A stretch of 64,000 nucleotides of DNA from Achromobacter seleniivolatilans (GTDB lineage Bacteria > Pseudomonadota > Gammaproteobacteria > Burkholderiales > Burkholderiaceae_B): assembly GCF_030864005.1 (NCBI RefSeq), contig NZ_CP132976.1, forward strand, positions 2,728,001 through 2,792,000. The letters are read 5' to 3'. Within the stretch, counting starts at the first letter, position 1; the number at the start of each line of letters is the position of its first letter. The notes below the pieces were generated by a model that did not search any database, was not told the origin of the DNA, and saw only the letters and a list, made by a program, of their open reading frames with translations. A program made the translations under genes and the position numbers. Below are positions 1 to 7,202 of this stretch, piece after piece.

Positions 1-105
1 TCACGGTGCAGGGCCTGCGAGAAGGACAGCCCGACACGCCAGGCGTTCTGGGCAAAGCGACAGCAGCAACGCAATGAAGGCCGTAACACGATAGCGACGG
101 CTTAG
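1..105 (+). CDS. C-terminal end of an unidentified phage protein
   Basis: Frame 1 is open from base 1 to a TAG at 103-105, giving 34 residues that include CRACEKDSPTRQAFWAKR. The Cys-x2-Cys pair and basic, polar composition resemble the tail of a small phage zinc-ribbon protein, but the rest is outside the window. The stop lies 10 bp before the next phage gene on the same strand, which fits a compact early/middle operon. No function can be assigned. Confidence 0.45.
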   Translation, partial: SRCRACEKDSPTRQAFWAKRQQQRNEGRNTIATA

Positions 106-115
106 GGACCAAAAC

Positions 116-571
116 ATGACGAAATTGAAGCAAGACGATATGAAGGCGATCACAACCGAGCTGGCGTCGCCCTGGGGCTGCGTGGGCCTGGTCTGCGACG
201 GCTACCGTGTGACGGTCGCGGTTGTGCGTACCGGCACGCTCAGGTTCGGCCTGACGGTGTATATCAACGGTCGGCAGACAGGCAAGCAGCTGGTGGAAGA
301 CTGCGAAGAACGTAGGCGCTTTCTGCGTCCGTGCGAGCAGTACTTGTATTCGCCAGCGGAGCGCAAGAATCTCGTAAAAATTGGCGGAAAGCGCTTTGCC
401 AAGCAGATGGGCGCGGAAAAACGCTTTACGTTCCATTCCCATAACTGGCTATCGGTGCGCACCATGCTGCGCCACTTCACTGCCAACAATGCAAGCGTGG
501 AGCTTGTTGAAATTGGTGCGTCCGCTGTCAGGGCCAGCCTGCCGCGTGATGAGGCCGTCACCGATGCGTAG
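116..571 (+). CDS. hypothetical phage protein, 151 aa
   Basis: A soluble, basic protein with no membrane segment and no domain I recognise. It starts at ATG 116 after an AGGGACC stretch and its stop overlaps the start of the gemA-like gene by 8 bp, which suggests translational coupling. Position just before gemA and mor places it in the semi-early/middle region of a Mu-like phage, where short accessory proteins of unknown role are common. Coding status is supported by tight packing and the absence of a better frame. Confidence 0.75.
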   Translation: MTKLKQDDMKAITTELASPWGCVGLVCDGYRVTVAVVRTGTLRFGLTVYINGRQTGKQLVEDCEERRRFLRPCEQYLYSPAERKNLVKIGGKRFAKQMGAEKRFTFHSHNWLSVRTMLRHFTANNASVELVEIGASAVRASLPRDEAVTDA

Positions 572-992
572 CCCTTCGACTCCGCTGGCCGTGGCACGCA
601 AGCGCGCCATTTCCGCCGTTCACGTTCTCAAGACGCAAGCGGGTATGAGCGACGATGAGTATCGCGCCATGCTCCAGGCGCAAACCGGCCTGACAAGCAG
701 CAAGGATCTGGACATCGCGCAGTTGCGTCGCGTCTTGGATCACTTCGCCCGCCTGGGCGTTAAGTCCCAGGGCCGCGCCAAGCTGGACCGCGTTGGCACC
801 TCTCGCCAGCGCCTGCTGGCGAAGCTGACGGCCCAATTGAATGCGGCAGGCCGAGACCGTCGCTATCTGGACGGGATGGTCAAGCGCATAGCCAAGGTGG
901 ACGCCTTGGAATTCTGCGACGAGCATGCGCTTTCCAAGCTGATTGCGGCGCTCGCAATTGACGCCAAACGACATGGACGGGCTTATCCGTGA
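564..992 (+). CDS. gemA: GemA-like regulatory protein (Mu gp16 family)
   Basis: This 142-residue protein matches the GemA/DUF1018 family of Mu-like phages. The N-terminal half has the family-like segment HVLKTQAGMSDDEYRAMLQAQTG, split here as HVLKTQAGMSDDEYRAMLQ and AQTG, followed by a basic middle region and a C-terminal helix ending in AKRHGRAYP. In Mu, GemA is a semi-early protein affecting host gene expression and DNA topology. I chose ATG 564 because upstream in-frame ATGs lie deep inside the previous gene; this start gives an 8-bp overlap. Its stop overlaps the GTG of the Mor-like gene. Family assignment is by recognition of the sequence pattern. Confidence 0.85.
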   Translation: MRSPSTPLAVARKRAISAVHVLKTQAGMSDDEYRAMLQAQTGLTSSKDLDIAQLRRVLDHFARLGVKSQGRAKLDRVGTSRQRLLAKLTAQLNAAGRDRRYLDGMVKRIAKVDALEFCDEHALSKLIAALAIDAKRHGRAYP

Positions 993-1465
993 ACAAGATT
1001 GCCGCAAGCCGCACCGACCTGTCTGAGGTCGCCGGACTGGTTCCGCCCGCAGCACAAGCTCTGATTGCGGTGATTGGCTTGCGCGCAACGTCGGAGCTGG
1101 TGCGCCAGCTCGGTGGCACGACCTTTGCAGTACCCCAACGCGAAACCCGACTCGGAGAGGCCAAGTTTGAAGCGCTGGCCGAGGTCGTTGGACCCGATGC
1201 CGCCATGGCCATGGTGCGGCACTTTGGCGGTGAATCGCTGTACATTCCGCGCTGCCGGGATGCGCTGGTGGAGTACATCTACCGCGACATCCGGCAGACG
1301 TTCGACCGCCTCACCCGCGATACGTCAGCAATACAGGCTGTCTCCGTCCTGGCCGTACGTTACGGCTATTCCGACCGTCATATCTGGTCCATCCTCAAGA
1401 TGGCCGACCGCTTCGGCCAGGCCGAACAAGCTGTGCGGGCCGCTGGTCAGCTCGGCCTCTTCTGA
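989..1465 (+). CDS. mor: Mor/C-type middle/late transcription activator
   Basis: This 158-residue protein has the Mor family layout: an N-terminal dimerisation region (about 10-85) and a C-terminal helix-turn-helix around residues 123-140 (VRYGYSDRHIWSILKMADR). Mor and C of Mu bind imperfect dyads near -35 and recruit host RNA polymerase to middle or late promoters. GTG 989 shares GTGA with the gemA stop, so the two are probably coupled. Only one Mor/C-type gene is visible here, so it may do the job of both Mu proteins. A candidate target motif lies 16 bp downstream of its stop and recurs twice more in the prophage. Confidence 0.9.
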   Translation: MNKIAASRTDLSEVAGLVPPAAQALIAVIGLRATSELVRQLGGTTFAVPQRETRLGEAKFEALAEVVGPDAAMAMVRHFGGESLYIPRCRDALVEYIYRDIRQTFDRLTRDTSAIQAVSVLAVRYGYSDRHIWSILKMADRFGQAEQAVRAAGQLGLF

Positions 1466-1478
1466 CTCTATACAAACA

Positions 1479-1501
1479 CCCACTGAAGTGATTCACGGCG
1501 C
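1479..1501 (+). promoter_or_regulatory. candidate activator site, lysis module (late promoter 1)
   Basis: The sequence CCCACTGAAGTGATTCA (1479-1495) matches two other sites at 9243 and 21384. It contains CTGAA-N4-TTCAC, an imperfect dyad. It lies between mor and the lysozyme gene, the position of the Mu lys promoter. CATAGT at 1521-1526 is a possible -10 hexamer, 39 bp from the start of ACTGAAGT, the same offset as CACAAT at site 3. Binding by the Mor-like protein is inferred. Confidence 0.6.
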
Positions 1502-1519
1502 GCTCTAGGCGCAGCATCG

Positions 1520-1557
1520 GCATAGTCATGTCCAGCAACTATTGGACACGACTATGC
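1520..1557. repeat. 15-bp inverted repeat across the lysozyme start
   Basis: GCATAGTCATGTCCA (1520-1534) and TGGACACGACTATGC (1543-1557) are inverted copies with a single mismatch and an 8-nt spacer. The ATG of the lysozyme gene (1554) lies in the right arm. There is no T tract after it. It could be an operator or a stem-loop that limits lysozyme translation. Confidence 0.85.
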
Positions 1558-2045
1558 ACCCGGAACACACTTCAGAGGCTGGCGTCTCGCTTATCGAACA
1601 CTTCGAGAGCTGCCGCCTGAAAGCCTATTGGGACCCACACGGCAAATGCTGGACAATCGGCTGGGGCCACACTGGCCTGGATGTGTATGAGGGTTTGGTC
1701 ATCACGCAGGCAGTCGCTGACGCCATGCTTGCGCAAGACCTGATTGAACGCGAGAACGCCGTTAAGAAGTTCTTTGCTAGCGTGCCCCTCACGCGTGGCG
1801 AGTTCGATGCGCTGGTGTCTTTCTTGTACAACGTAGGCCCCGGCAAACGTGGCATCAAGTCCGGGCTGTTCGTGTTGATGAGCGGCCAAGTCTCCACGCT
1901 CGCCCGCAAGGTGCTGGCCCGCGATTACGCCGGAGCAGCCGAAGAATTCCCCAAATGGATTTATGCGGGCGGCGTCCCCCTTCGCGGGCTGGAACGTCGA
2001 CGCAAGGCCGAGCGGCAATTGTTCCTGACCGGGGCCTGGTTATGA
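1554..2045 (+). CDS. phage lysozyme (GH24 endolysin)
   Basis: A 163-residue muramidase of the T4/P22/lambdoid GH24 type. The catalytic Glu is in LIEHFESCRLKAYWD near the N terminus, followed by the family motif TIGWGHTG and FDALVSFLYNVG; the C terminus has RRKAERQLF. There is no signal-anchor hydrophobic segment at the N terminus, so release is expected to depend on the holin-like protein next door. ATG 1554 is preferred; a TTG at 1542 is in frame but would start inside the loop of the inverted repeat. No clear Shine-Dalgarno sequence is visible, and the start is buried in a strong potential hairpin. The stop overlaps the next gene as ATGA. Confidence 0.93.
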   Translation: MHPEHTSEAGVSLIEHFESCRLKAYWDPHGKCWTIGWGHTGLDVYEGLVITQAVADAMLAQDLIERENAVKKFFASVPLTRGEFDALVSFLYNVGPGKRGIKSGLFVLMSGQVSTLARKVLARDYAGAAEEFPKWIYAGGVPLRGLERRRKAERQLFLTGAWL

Positions 2046-2296
2046 CGCGCCGCCTCAAGCTCACGAAGAGCTGGCGGCGACTGCATCGCTCGTACACCGT
2101 CATTCTAGGTTTGCTCCTAGCGGTCGCTTCGGCGGCCTACGAACTGCTCCCCCTCTTTCGGTCCGTCGTCGAGCAATCCCGTTTCGCCTGGATTTCCATG
2201 GTGCTGGGCGTGCTGATTGCAGCGCTGCGCTATGTGGATCAGCCCTGTTTGCAGCAGCCCCGGAATACGCCCGACGATGCAGGCGGTCCGCAATGA
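2042..2296 (+). CDS. holin-like membrane protein
   Basis: This 84-residue protein has a basic N terminus and two hydrophobic segments, about residues 19-38 (YTVILGLLLAVASAAYELL) and 48-66 (FAWISMVLGVLIAALRYV). Its size, topology and position between the lysozyme and spanin genes fit a class II-type holin, which forms inner-membrane holes and lets lysozyme out. The start ATG overlaps the lysozyme stop and its own stop overlaps the Rz start by 4 bp. The family is not recognised by sequence, so holin function rests on topology and context. Confidence 0.7.
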   Translation: MTRRLKLTKSWRRLHRSYTVILGLLLAVASAAYELLPLFRSVVEQSRFAWISMVLGVLIAALRYVDQPCLQQPRNTPDDAGGPQ

Positions 2297-2919
2297 TTGC
2301 CCGCATTCTGTCTTGGCTCGGCATTGACGCGGCTACGGGCTGGTTTCTCCTAGTCGTGCTTGCTGGCCTGGGTGGGTACGCCCAGGGACATGCCTACGCC
2401 AGCGCACAGGGCGAGGCCCGCCATAACGACTATGTCGCCCAGCAGAACCAAGCCACCGCAACCGCGCTCGTAAACCACATGCGTGCTTTGCAAGTCGAGC
2501 AGGAGCGCGGCGACGAATTGTCGCTCGCGCTCCTGGCCAGCCACGCCGAGCGCGCCAAGCTATCTGATGACCTCAAGAAGCGAGTTCCCCATGTGTCTAC
2601 CGTCTACATCGAGAAGCCCGGTGCGGCTCCTGTTCCCCTGCCTGATCGTCCTTTCACTGTTGGCTGGGTGCGCGACTACAACGCCGCCCTTGGCCTACGA
2701 ATGCCCGAAGCCCCAGCGGCTACCGGCAGCGTTGCGCGAACGTCCCCCGAGCTTTCTTCCTCTGGCCCCTTCGGCGGTGCCGATGCCGCAGACCTTACCC
2801 GCAGCACCGTGAGCCAGGCCGATGTCCTGACGGCTCATCACGACAACGCCGCCATTTGCCGAAAGATTGAAGCCCAGCTCAATGCCATCTTGGACCTGGA
2901 CGAAGGGAAATCGCCATGA
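2293..2919 (+). CDS. inner-membrane spanin subunit (Rz-like)
   Basis: This 208-residue protein has one N-terminal membrane segment (about residues 14-32) and then a long polar region that is probably coiled-coil (residues 45-100), as expected for an i-spanin spanning the periplasm. The central part up to VPHVSTVYIEKP resembles other Rz proteins. A complete Rz1-type lipoprotein gene is nested inside it in another frame, the arrangement typical of embedded spanin pairs. The C-terminal third is Ala/Ser/Pro-rich because it must also encode Rz1. It overlaps both neighbours by 4 bp. Confidence 0.85.
   Translation: MIARILSWLGIDAATGWFLLVVLAGLGGYAQGHAYASAQGEARHNDYVAQQNQATATALVNHMRALQVEQERGDELSLALLASHAERAKLSDDLKKRVPHVSTVYIEKPGAAPVPLPDRPFTVGWVRDYNAALGLRMPEAPAATGSVARTSPELSSSGPFGGADAADLTRSTVSQADVLTAHHDNAAICRKIEAQLNAILDLDEGKSP
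2591..2812 (+). CDS. outer-membrane spanin lipoprotein (Rz1), embedded
   Basis: A 73-residue lipoprotein read in the +1 frame entirely inside the Rz-like gene. It has a hydrophobic signal (LLFPCLIVLSLLAGC) with lipobox LAGC and lipidated Cys27. The mature part is about 47 residues and proline-rich, the hallmark of Rz1 o-spanins. Rz1 joins the i-spanin to fuse the inner and outer membranes in the last step of lysis. ATG 2591 is the only start placing the signal peptide at a normal length. Confidence 0.87.
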   Translation: MCLPSTSRSPVRLLFPCLIVLSLLAGCATTTPPLAYECPKPQRLPAALRERPPSFLPLAPSAVPMPQTLPAAP

Positions 2920-3197
2920 CGGTCGAGATTGGCGGCGCACAGATATTTAGTGTCGTGGTGATGATCATTGCCGCGCTGGTCGGGATGTGGACCAGGCGGG
3001 TGCAAAGCGACCAGAAAGAGAACACGCAGCAGATCGCGGTCCTACGAACCGAGCTTGCTGCATTGCGTGAACAGCTCGCACGCGAAGCGAGCGAATACGC
3101 CCGGCGCGGCGAGATGGAAGAACTGATGCGCCGCATCGAACAAAAGCTGGACCGCATGACCGACAAACTGGATTCCAAACAGGACAAACAAGCATGA
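2916..3197 (+). CDS. membrane-anchored coiled-coil protein (Mu gp25/DUF2730-like)
   Basis: This 93-residue protein has a membrane segment at about residues 10-26 (IFSVVVMIIAALVGMWT) followed by a charged heptad-rich coiled coil to the end. Size, topology and position between the spanin and small terminase genes match Mu gp25 (DUF2730), whose role is unknown. It overlaps the Rz-like gene and the next gene by 4 bp each. Assignment to the DUF is by resemblance only. Confidence 0.75.
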   Translation: MTVEIGGAQIFSVVVMIIAALVGMWTRRVQSDQKENTQQIAVLRTELAALREQLAREASEYARRGEMEELMRRIEQKLDRMTDKLDSKQDKQA

Positions 3198-3412
3198 CCG
3201 CCAAAGACACGAACACCGGAGCTGGACACGATGAACAATTGCAATTGCTTCGCCGTGTGGACGGCAAGCTGGACAACCTGGACGGCAAGCTTGATCGTGT
3301 CCGCCAGGACGTTCGCAAGGACGCGGTACGGTATGGCGCTGCGGCCGGTGGTGTGACGGGCGGAATTGTCGCCGTGGGTATCGCCTTGGCCAAGGCAAAG
3401 CTGGGCCTGTGA
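3194..3412 (+). CDS. small coiled-coil/membrane phage protein
   Basis: A 72-residue protein with a hydrophilic N-terminal half containing the repeat DGKLDNLDGKLD (likely coiled coil) and a Gly/Ala-rich hydrophobic C-terminal segment (YGAAAGGVTGGIVAVGIALA). It is coupled to the preceding gene through an ATGA overlap, so the two may act as a pair at the membrane. I do not recognise a family. Confidence 0.7.
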   Translation: MTAKDTNTGAGHDEQLQLLRRVDGKLDNLDGKLDRVRQDVRKDAVRYGAAAGGVTGGIVAVGIALAKAKLGL

Positions 3413-3415
3413 CGC

Positions 3416-3919
3416 ATGGCCCACCCTAAGGAAACCCGTGACACGGTCCGGCGTGCCTACGTGTATGACCGGCTCTCGTTGGAAGTGTCAGCCCTCAAGG
3501 CTGGCGTTTCCTATGCGACGGCGGCGCGCTGGAAAAGCCAATCGGCCAAGGACGGTGACGATTGGGACAAGGCGCAGGCCGCACAGCTGCTTTCCGGCGG
3601 GGGCATCGAGAACATCGCCCGCCAGATGCTGGCGGGGCTTGTCATGCAGTACCAGGCCACGATGGACGCCGTCAGCGTGGACACCGACATCAAGCCAGCG
3701 GCCAAGGTGCAGATGCTGGCCAGCCTGGCCGATGCCTACAACAAGACCGTCTCGGCGTCCAAGCGCATCCTACCGGAGACGAGCGAACTGGCCACGGCCA
3801 TGCAGGTCGTGCAGCTTCTGGCCGATTTCATCCAGCAGCGCCACCCCAAGCACGCTACCGCCTTCGTCCAGATTCTGGAGCCGTTTGGCGAGGTTCTGGC
3901 CAACAACTTCGGCGGGTGA
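3416..3919 (+). CDS. small terminase subunit-like protein (DUF1804)
   Basis: The 167-residue product resembles the DUF1804 family of Mu-like phages. The N-terminal part (residues 1-45, HPKETRDTVRRAYVYDRLSLEVSA then VSYATAARWK) looks like a helix-turn-helix for DNA recognition, and the C-terminal helices end in HATAFVQILEPFGEVLANNFGG. It lies 3 bp ahead of the large terminase gene, as expected for a subunit that recognises phage DNA and recruits the packaging motor. Confidence 0.85.
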   Translation: MAHPKETRDTVRRAYVYDRLSLEVSALKAGVSYATAARWKSQSAKDGDDWDKAQAAQLLSGGGIENIARQMLAGLVMQYQATMDAVSVDTDIKPAAKVQMLASLADAYNKTVSASKRILPETSELATAMQVVQLLADFIQQRHPKHATAFVQILEPFGEVLANNFGG

Positions 3920-3922
3920 CAC

Positions 3923-5590
3923 ATGGCTCGCTTTGAAATCAAGGCCAAGCGGACGAACCGCAAAGCGTTCATGGCCGAGGTCATGCAGCTGGCCGCAGGC
4001 ATGCGGGCGCTGGTCGAGGCCGAGGTATCGGGTTTCAGTCCTGACCCCGCCGTTGCCCGCGAGCGTAGGGCCAGGGCCTGGGACGATTTCGAGTATTTCG
4101 CCCGCACCTATTTCCCGCACTACATCAGCAAAGCCAACAGCCAGCTGCATGACTATCTATACAAGCGCTTGCCGGAAATGGTGGCGCTGCCCGAGTCGCA
4201 ATCGGACGTGGTGGCAGCCCCACGCGGCGAAGCGAAATCAACAATCACCAGCCAGATATTCGTCCTGTGGTGTGTCATCACCGAGCGCAAGTGGTATCCG
4301 GTCATCATCATGGACGCTTTCGAGCAAGCCGCCGTGATGCTGGAGGCGATCAAGGCCGAGCTGGAAAGCAATCCGCGCTTGGCCATGGACTTCCCTGAGG
4401 CGGCTGGCCAAGGCAGCACCTGGCAGGTCGGCAAGATCATCACCAAGAATGGGCGCATGGTCGAAGTCTTTGGTGCCGGGAAAAGAATACGAGGCCGTCG
4501 TCATGGCCCCCACCGGCCAGACCTGGCCGTGGGCGACGATCTGGAGAACGACGAAAACGTACGCTCTCCCGAACAACGCGACAAGCTGCAAGGCTGGATT
4601 GCCAAGTCCGTCATGAAACTGGCCGGACCAGGCGAGAAGCTGGACGTGGTCATCATCGGCACCGTGCTGCATTACGACTCGGTACTGTCCCGCCTTCTGA
4701 AGAATCATTTCTGGCGCGGCATCAAGTTTCAAGCGGTCATCACCTGGCCGAGCCGGATGGACCTGTGGGACCAGTGGGAAGAGCTGTATAGGAACGATGG
4801 GCCAGACACTGCCCGTCTGTTCTATGCCGCCAATGAGGCGCAGATGATTGAAGGGGCCATGGTTTCATGGCCCGCTGCCCGCCCGATCCTGTCGCTTATG
4901 GTCATCCGCGCTCGCGACGGACACGATGCGTTTGACTCCGAATTGCAAAACGATCCCGTCGCGGGCGATAACGCGCCGTTCTCGGGCGTCATCACCTTTT
5001 GGGTCAACCGCCTGGCAGACTGGATTTTCTATGGTGCCTGCGATCCGAGCTTAGGCAAGGCAGGAAATCGGCGCGATCCGTCCGCGCTCCTGGTCGGCGG
5101 CTTCAATCGCGTCACGGGGGTCCTTGACGTGGTTGAGGCAAAGATTGCCAAGCGTGTGCCGGACAAGATCATCAGCGACGTTATCGCCATGCAACGTGAA
5201 TGGCGCTGCCTGCTGTGGGTCGTTGAGGCGGTGCAGTTCCAGGAGTTCCTACGCACCGAACTGGTTAAACGGTCTGCTGCGCTGGGCATTCCTGTTCCGG
5301 CGCGGGGCATCACTCCGGGAACGGACAAGGACCTGCGCATTGCGTCGATACAGCCTCATGTGGCCAACGGCCTCATCCGGCTCCATCCGTCTCAAAAGAC
5401 GCTCAACAGCCAGCTTACCCATTGGCCCATGGCCGATCACGATGACGGCCCAGACGCCCTCCATATGCTGTGGATGGCGGCAACAACTGGATTCGGCATC
5501 TTTGAATACACGCCCGCTCACAAACGCCCCGACGACACTGACCAGGATGATGTGACAGACGCTCATTCTCGGGATGTGGGGGCCTGGTAG
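3923..5590 (+). CDS. large terminase subunit (Mu gp28-like)
   Basis: A 555-residue packaging motor. The ATPase half has a Walker A-like APRGEAKST (residues 99-107) and a Walker B-like LAVGDDLE (about 201-208). The nuclease half starts near residue 370 with FYGACDPSLGK, giving an early acidic metal ligand, and carries the late acidic pair in DHDDGPDAL near residue 510. Terminase translocates concatemer-free Mu-type DNA into proheads and cuts host-flanked DNA headful-wise. It follows the small subunit by 3 bp and is followed 7 bp later by the portal gene. Confidence 0.93.
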   Translation: MARFEIKAKRTNRKAFMAEVMQLAAGMRALVEAEVSGFSPDPAVARERRARAWDDFEYFARTYFPHYISKANSQLHDYLYKRLPEMVALPESQSDVVAAPRGEAKSTITSQIFVLWCVITERKWYPVIIMDAFEQAAVMLEAIKAELESNPRLAMDFPEAAGQGSTWQVGKIITKNGRMVEVFGAGKRIRGRRHGPHRPDLAVGDDLENDENVRSPEQRDKLQGWIAKSVMKLAGPGEKLDVVIIGTVLHYDSVLSRLLKNHFWRGIKFQAVITWPSRMDLWDQWEELYRNDGPDTARLFYAANEAQMIEGAMVSWPAARPILSLMVIRARDGHDAFDSELQNDPVAGDNAPFSGVITFWVNRLADWIFYGACDPSLGKAGNRRDPSALLVGGFNRVTGVLDVVEAKIAKRVPDKIISDVIAMQREWRCLLWVVEAVQFQEFLRTELVKRSAALGIPVPARGITPGTDKDLRIASIQPHVANGLIRLHPSQKTLNSQLTHWPMADHDDGPDALHMLWMAATTGFGIFEYTPAHKRPDDTDQDDVTDAHSRDVGAW

Positions 5591-5597
5591 GAAACCT

Positions 5598-7202
5598 ATG
5601 ACAAACCTTGTTGATTCCCGTGGCCGCCCCTTGCACCGGGAAGCCCTGCACGAACCGCAAAGCGCCCGCCTGGGCTGGGTGCGCCGTGAATGGGCTGAGC
5701 ACCCCTCACGCGGCCTCACGCCGCAGCGCCTGCACCATATTCTTGAGGATGCGGAGCAAGGCAACCTGACGGCGCAGGCCGACCTGTTCTCGGACATGGA
5801 GGAGAAGGACGGACACATCATGTCCGAGATGGCCAAGCGGAAGCGGGCCATTCTGACGCTGGACTGGGAGGTTCACGAACCGGCTGGGGCAACACCGCAG
5901 GAGAAGCGCGACACGGCCATGCTCCGCGAGTGGATGTCGGAGCTACCCGCTTTTGACGAATTGCTGCTGGACTGCATGGACGCGGCAGGCCATGGCTTCG
6001 CGCCCATGGAGACAGAATGGCACCAAGTTGGGAGCGTGGCCCTACAGCGCTCCTTTACGCATCGCCCGCAGCGCTGGTTCCAGACGCTCCAGCATGACGG
6101 CAACGCGCTGCGCTTGCGCGATGGTTCCGCCGAAGGGCAAGCCCTTTGGCCGCTCGGCTGGGTCGTGCATCAGCACAAAGCGCGGTCCGGCTATCTCACG
6201 CGGGCGGGCCTACACCGCACCCTAGCCTGGCCGTATCTGTTCAAAAACTATTCCGTCCGGGACCTGGCCGAGTTCCTGGAAATCTACGGCTTGCCGCTGC
6301 GCCTGGGCAAGTACCCCGCTGGTACGACCGAGCGGGAGAAAGCTACCTTGCTCGCCGCCGTGGCAGGCATTGGCCACAATGCGGCTGGCATCATCCCGGA
6401 TGGAATGGCCATCGACTTCGAGAACGCCGCCCAAGGGACGCAGGAGCCTTTCGAGGCAATGATTGCATGGTGCGAGCGGACGCAGTCTAAAGTGATCCTT
6501 GGCGGCACGCTGACGAGCCAGGCCGATGGCAAGTCGTCCACGAACGCCTTGGGCAATGTACATAACGAGGTTCGCCACGATTTGCTGGTGTCGGATGCGC
6601 GCCAGCTGGCAGCGACCATCAATCGGGACATCGTCGCCCCGCTACGCCTGCTCAACATCCCTGGCGCAGACGGTCGTCGCCCTCCTGAATTCCGTTTCGA
6701 TACGCGCCGCTTTGACGACCTGCGCACCCTCTCCCAAGCCCTGCCGCGCTTGGTAGACGCTGGGATGCAGATTCCCGTGGATTGGGCGCACGAGCGTGCC
6801 AACATTCCGAAGCCCGCAGCAGGCCAGGCCGTACTGGTCAGGCTGGCTGCACCTACACAGCAGCCTGGGCAAAGCGAGCTTGCCGCCGCCACGTCTCAAC
6901 TCGGGGCGGCGTTGGCAGTATTGTCCAGGTCTACCGGAGCTGCGCTTGTCGCCCGGCCCATCGCGACGGCGACAGGCCAGGTGGACCGCCTGGCCAGCGA
7001 TGCCGCCCCGACTTTGAATGACTGGATTGACCAGGTTCGCGATTTGGTCGAGCGAGCCAAGAACCTGTCGGAGGTTCGGGAGGGATTGCTCGCGCTTGCG
7101 CCCGACATGCGCATTGAAGACTACGCCGCTGCCTTGGCCGAAGCACTGACGGCGGCGGCGCTTGCGGGCCGGGCGGACATCTTGGACGAAGCCCGTGCCT
7201 AG
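5598..7202 (+). CDS. portal protein (Mu gp29-like, DUF935)
   Basis: The 534-residue protein matches the DUF935 portal family of Mu-like phages, with motifs such as ADLFSDMEEKDGHIMSEMAKRK, FKNYSVRDLAEFLEIYGLPLRLGKYP and a C-terminal Ala-rich helical region. Portal forms the dodecameric vertex through which DNA enters and the tail attaches. I chose ATG 5598, preceded by GGAAACC, rather than an in-frame ATG at 5574 that overlaps the terminase gene. The stop overlaps the F-like start by 8 bp. Confidence 0.93.
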   Translation: MTNLVDSRGRPLHREALHEPQSARLGWVRREWAEHPSRGLTPQRLHHILEDAEQGNLTAQADLFSDMEEKDGHIMSEMAKRKRAILTLDWEVHEPAGATPQEKRDTAMLREWMSELPAFDELLLDCMDAAGHGFAPMETEWHQVGSVALQRSFTHRPQRWFQTLQHDGNALRLRDGSAEGQALWPLGWVVHQHKARSGYLTRAGLHRTLAWPYLFKNYSVRDLAEFLEIYGLPLRLGKYPAGTTEREKATLLAAVAGIGHNAAGIIPDGMAIDFENAAQGTQEPFEAMIAWCERTQSKVILGGTLTSQADGKSSTNALGNVHNEVRHDLLVSDARQLAATINRDIVAPLRLLNIPGADGRRPPEFRFDTRRFDDLRTLSQALPRLVDAGMQIPVDWAHERANIPKPAAGQAVLVRLAAPTQQPGQSELAAATSQLGAALAVLSRSTGAALVARPIATATGQVDRLASDAAPTLNDWIDQVRDLVERAKNLSEVREGLLALAPDMRIEDYAAALAEALTAAALAGRADILDEARA

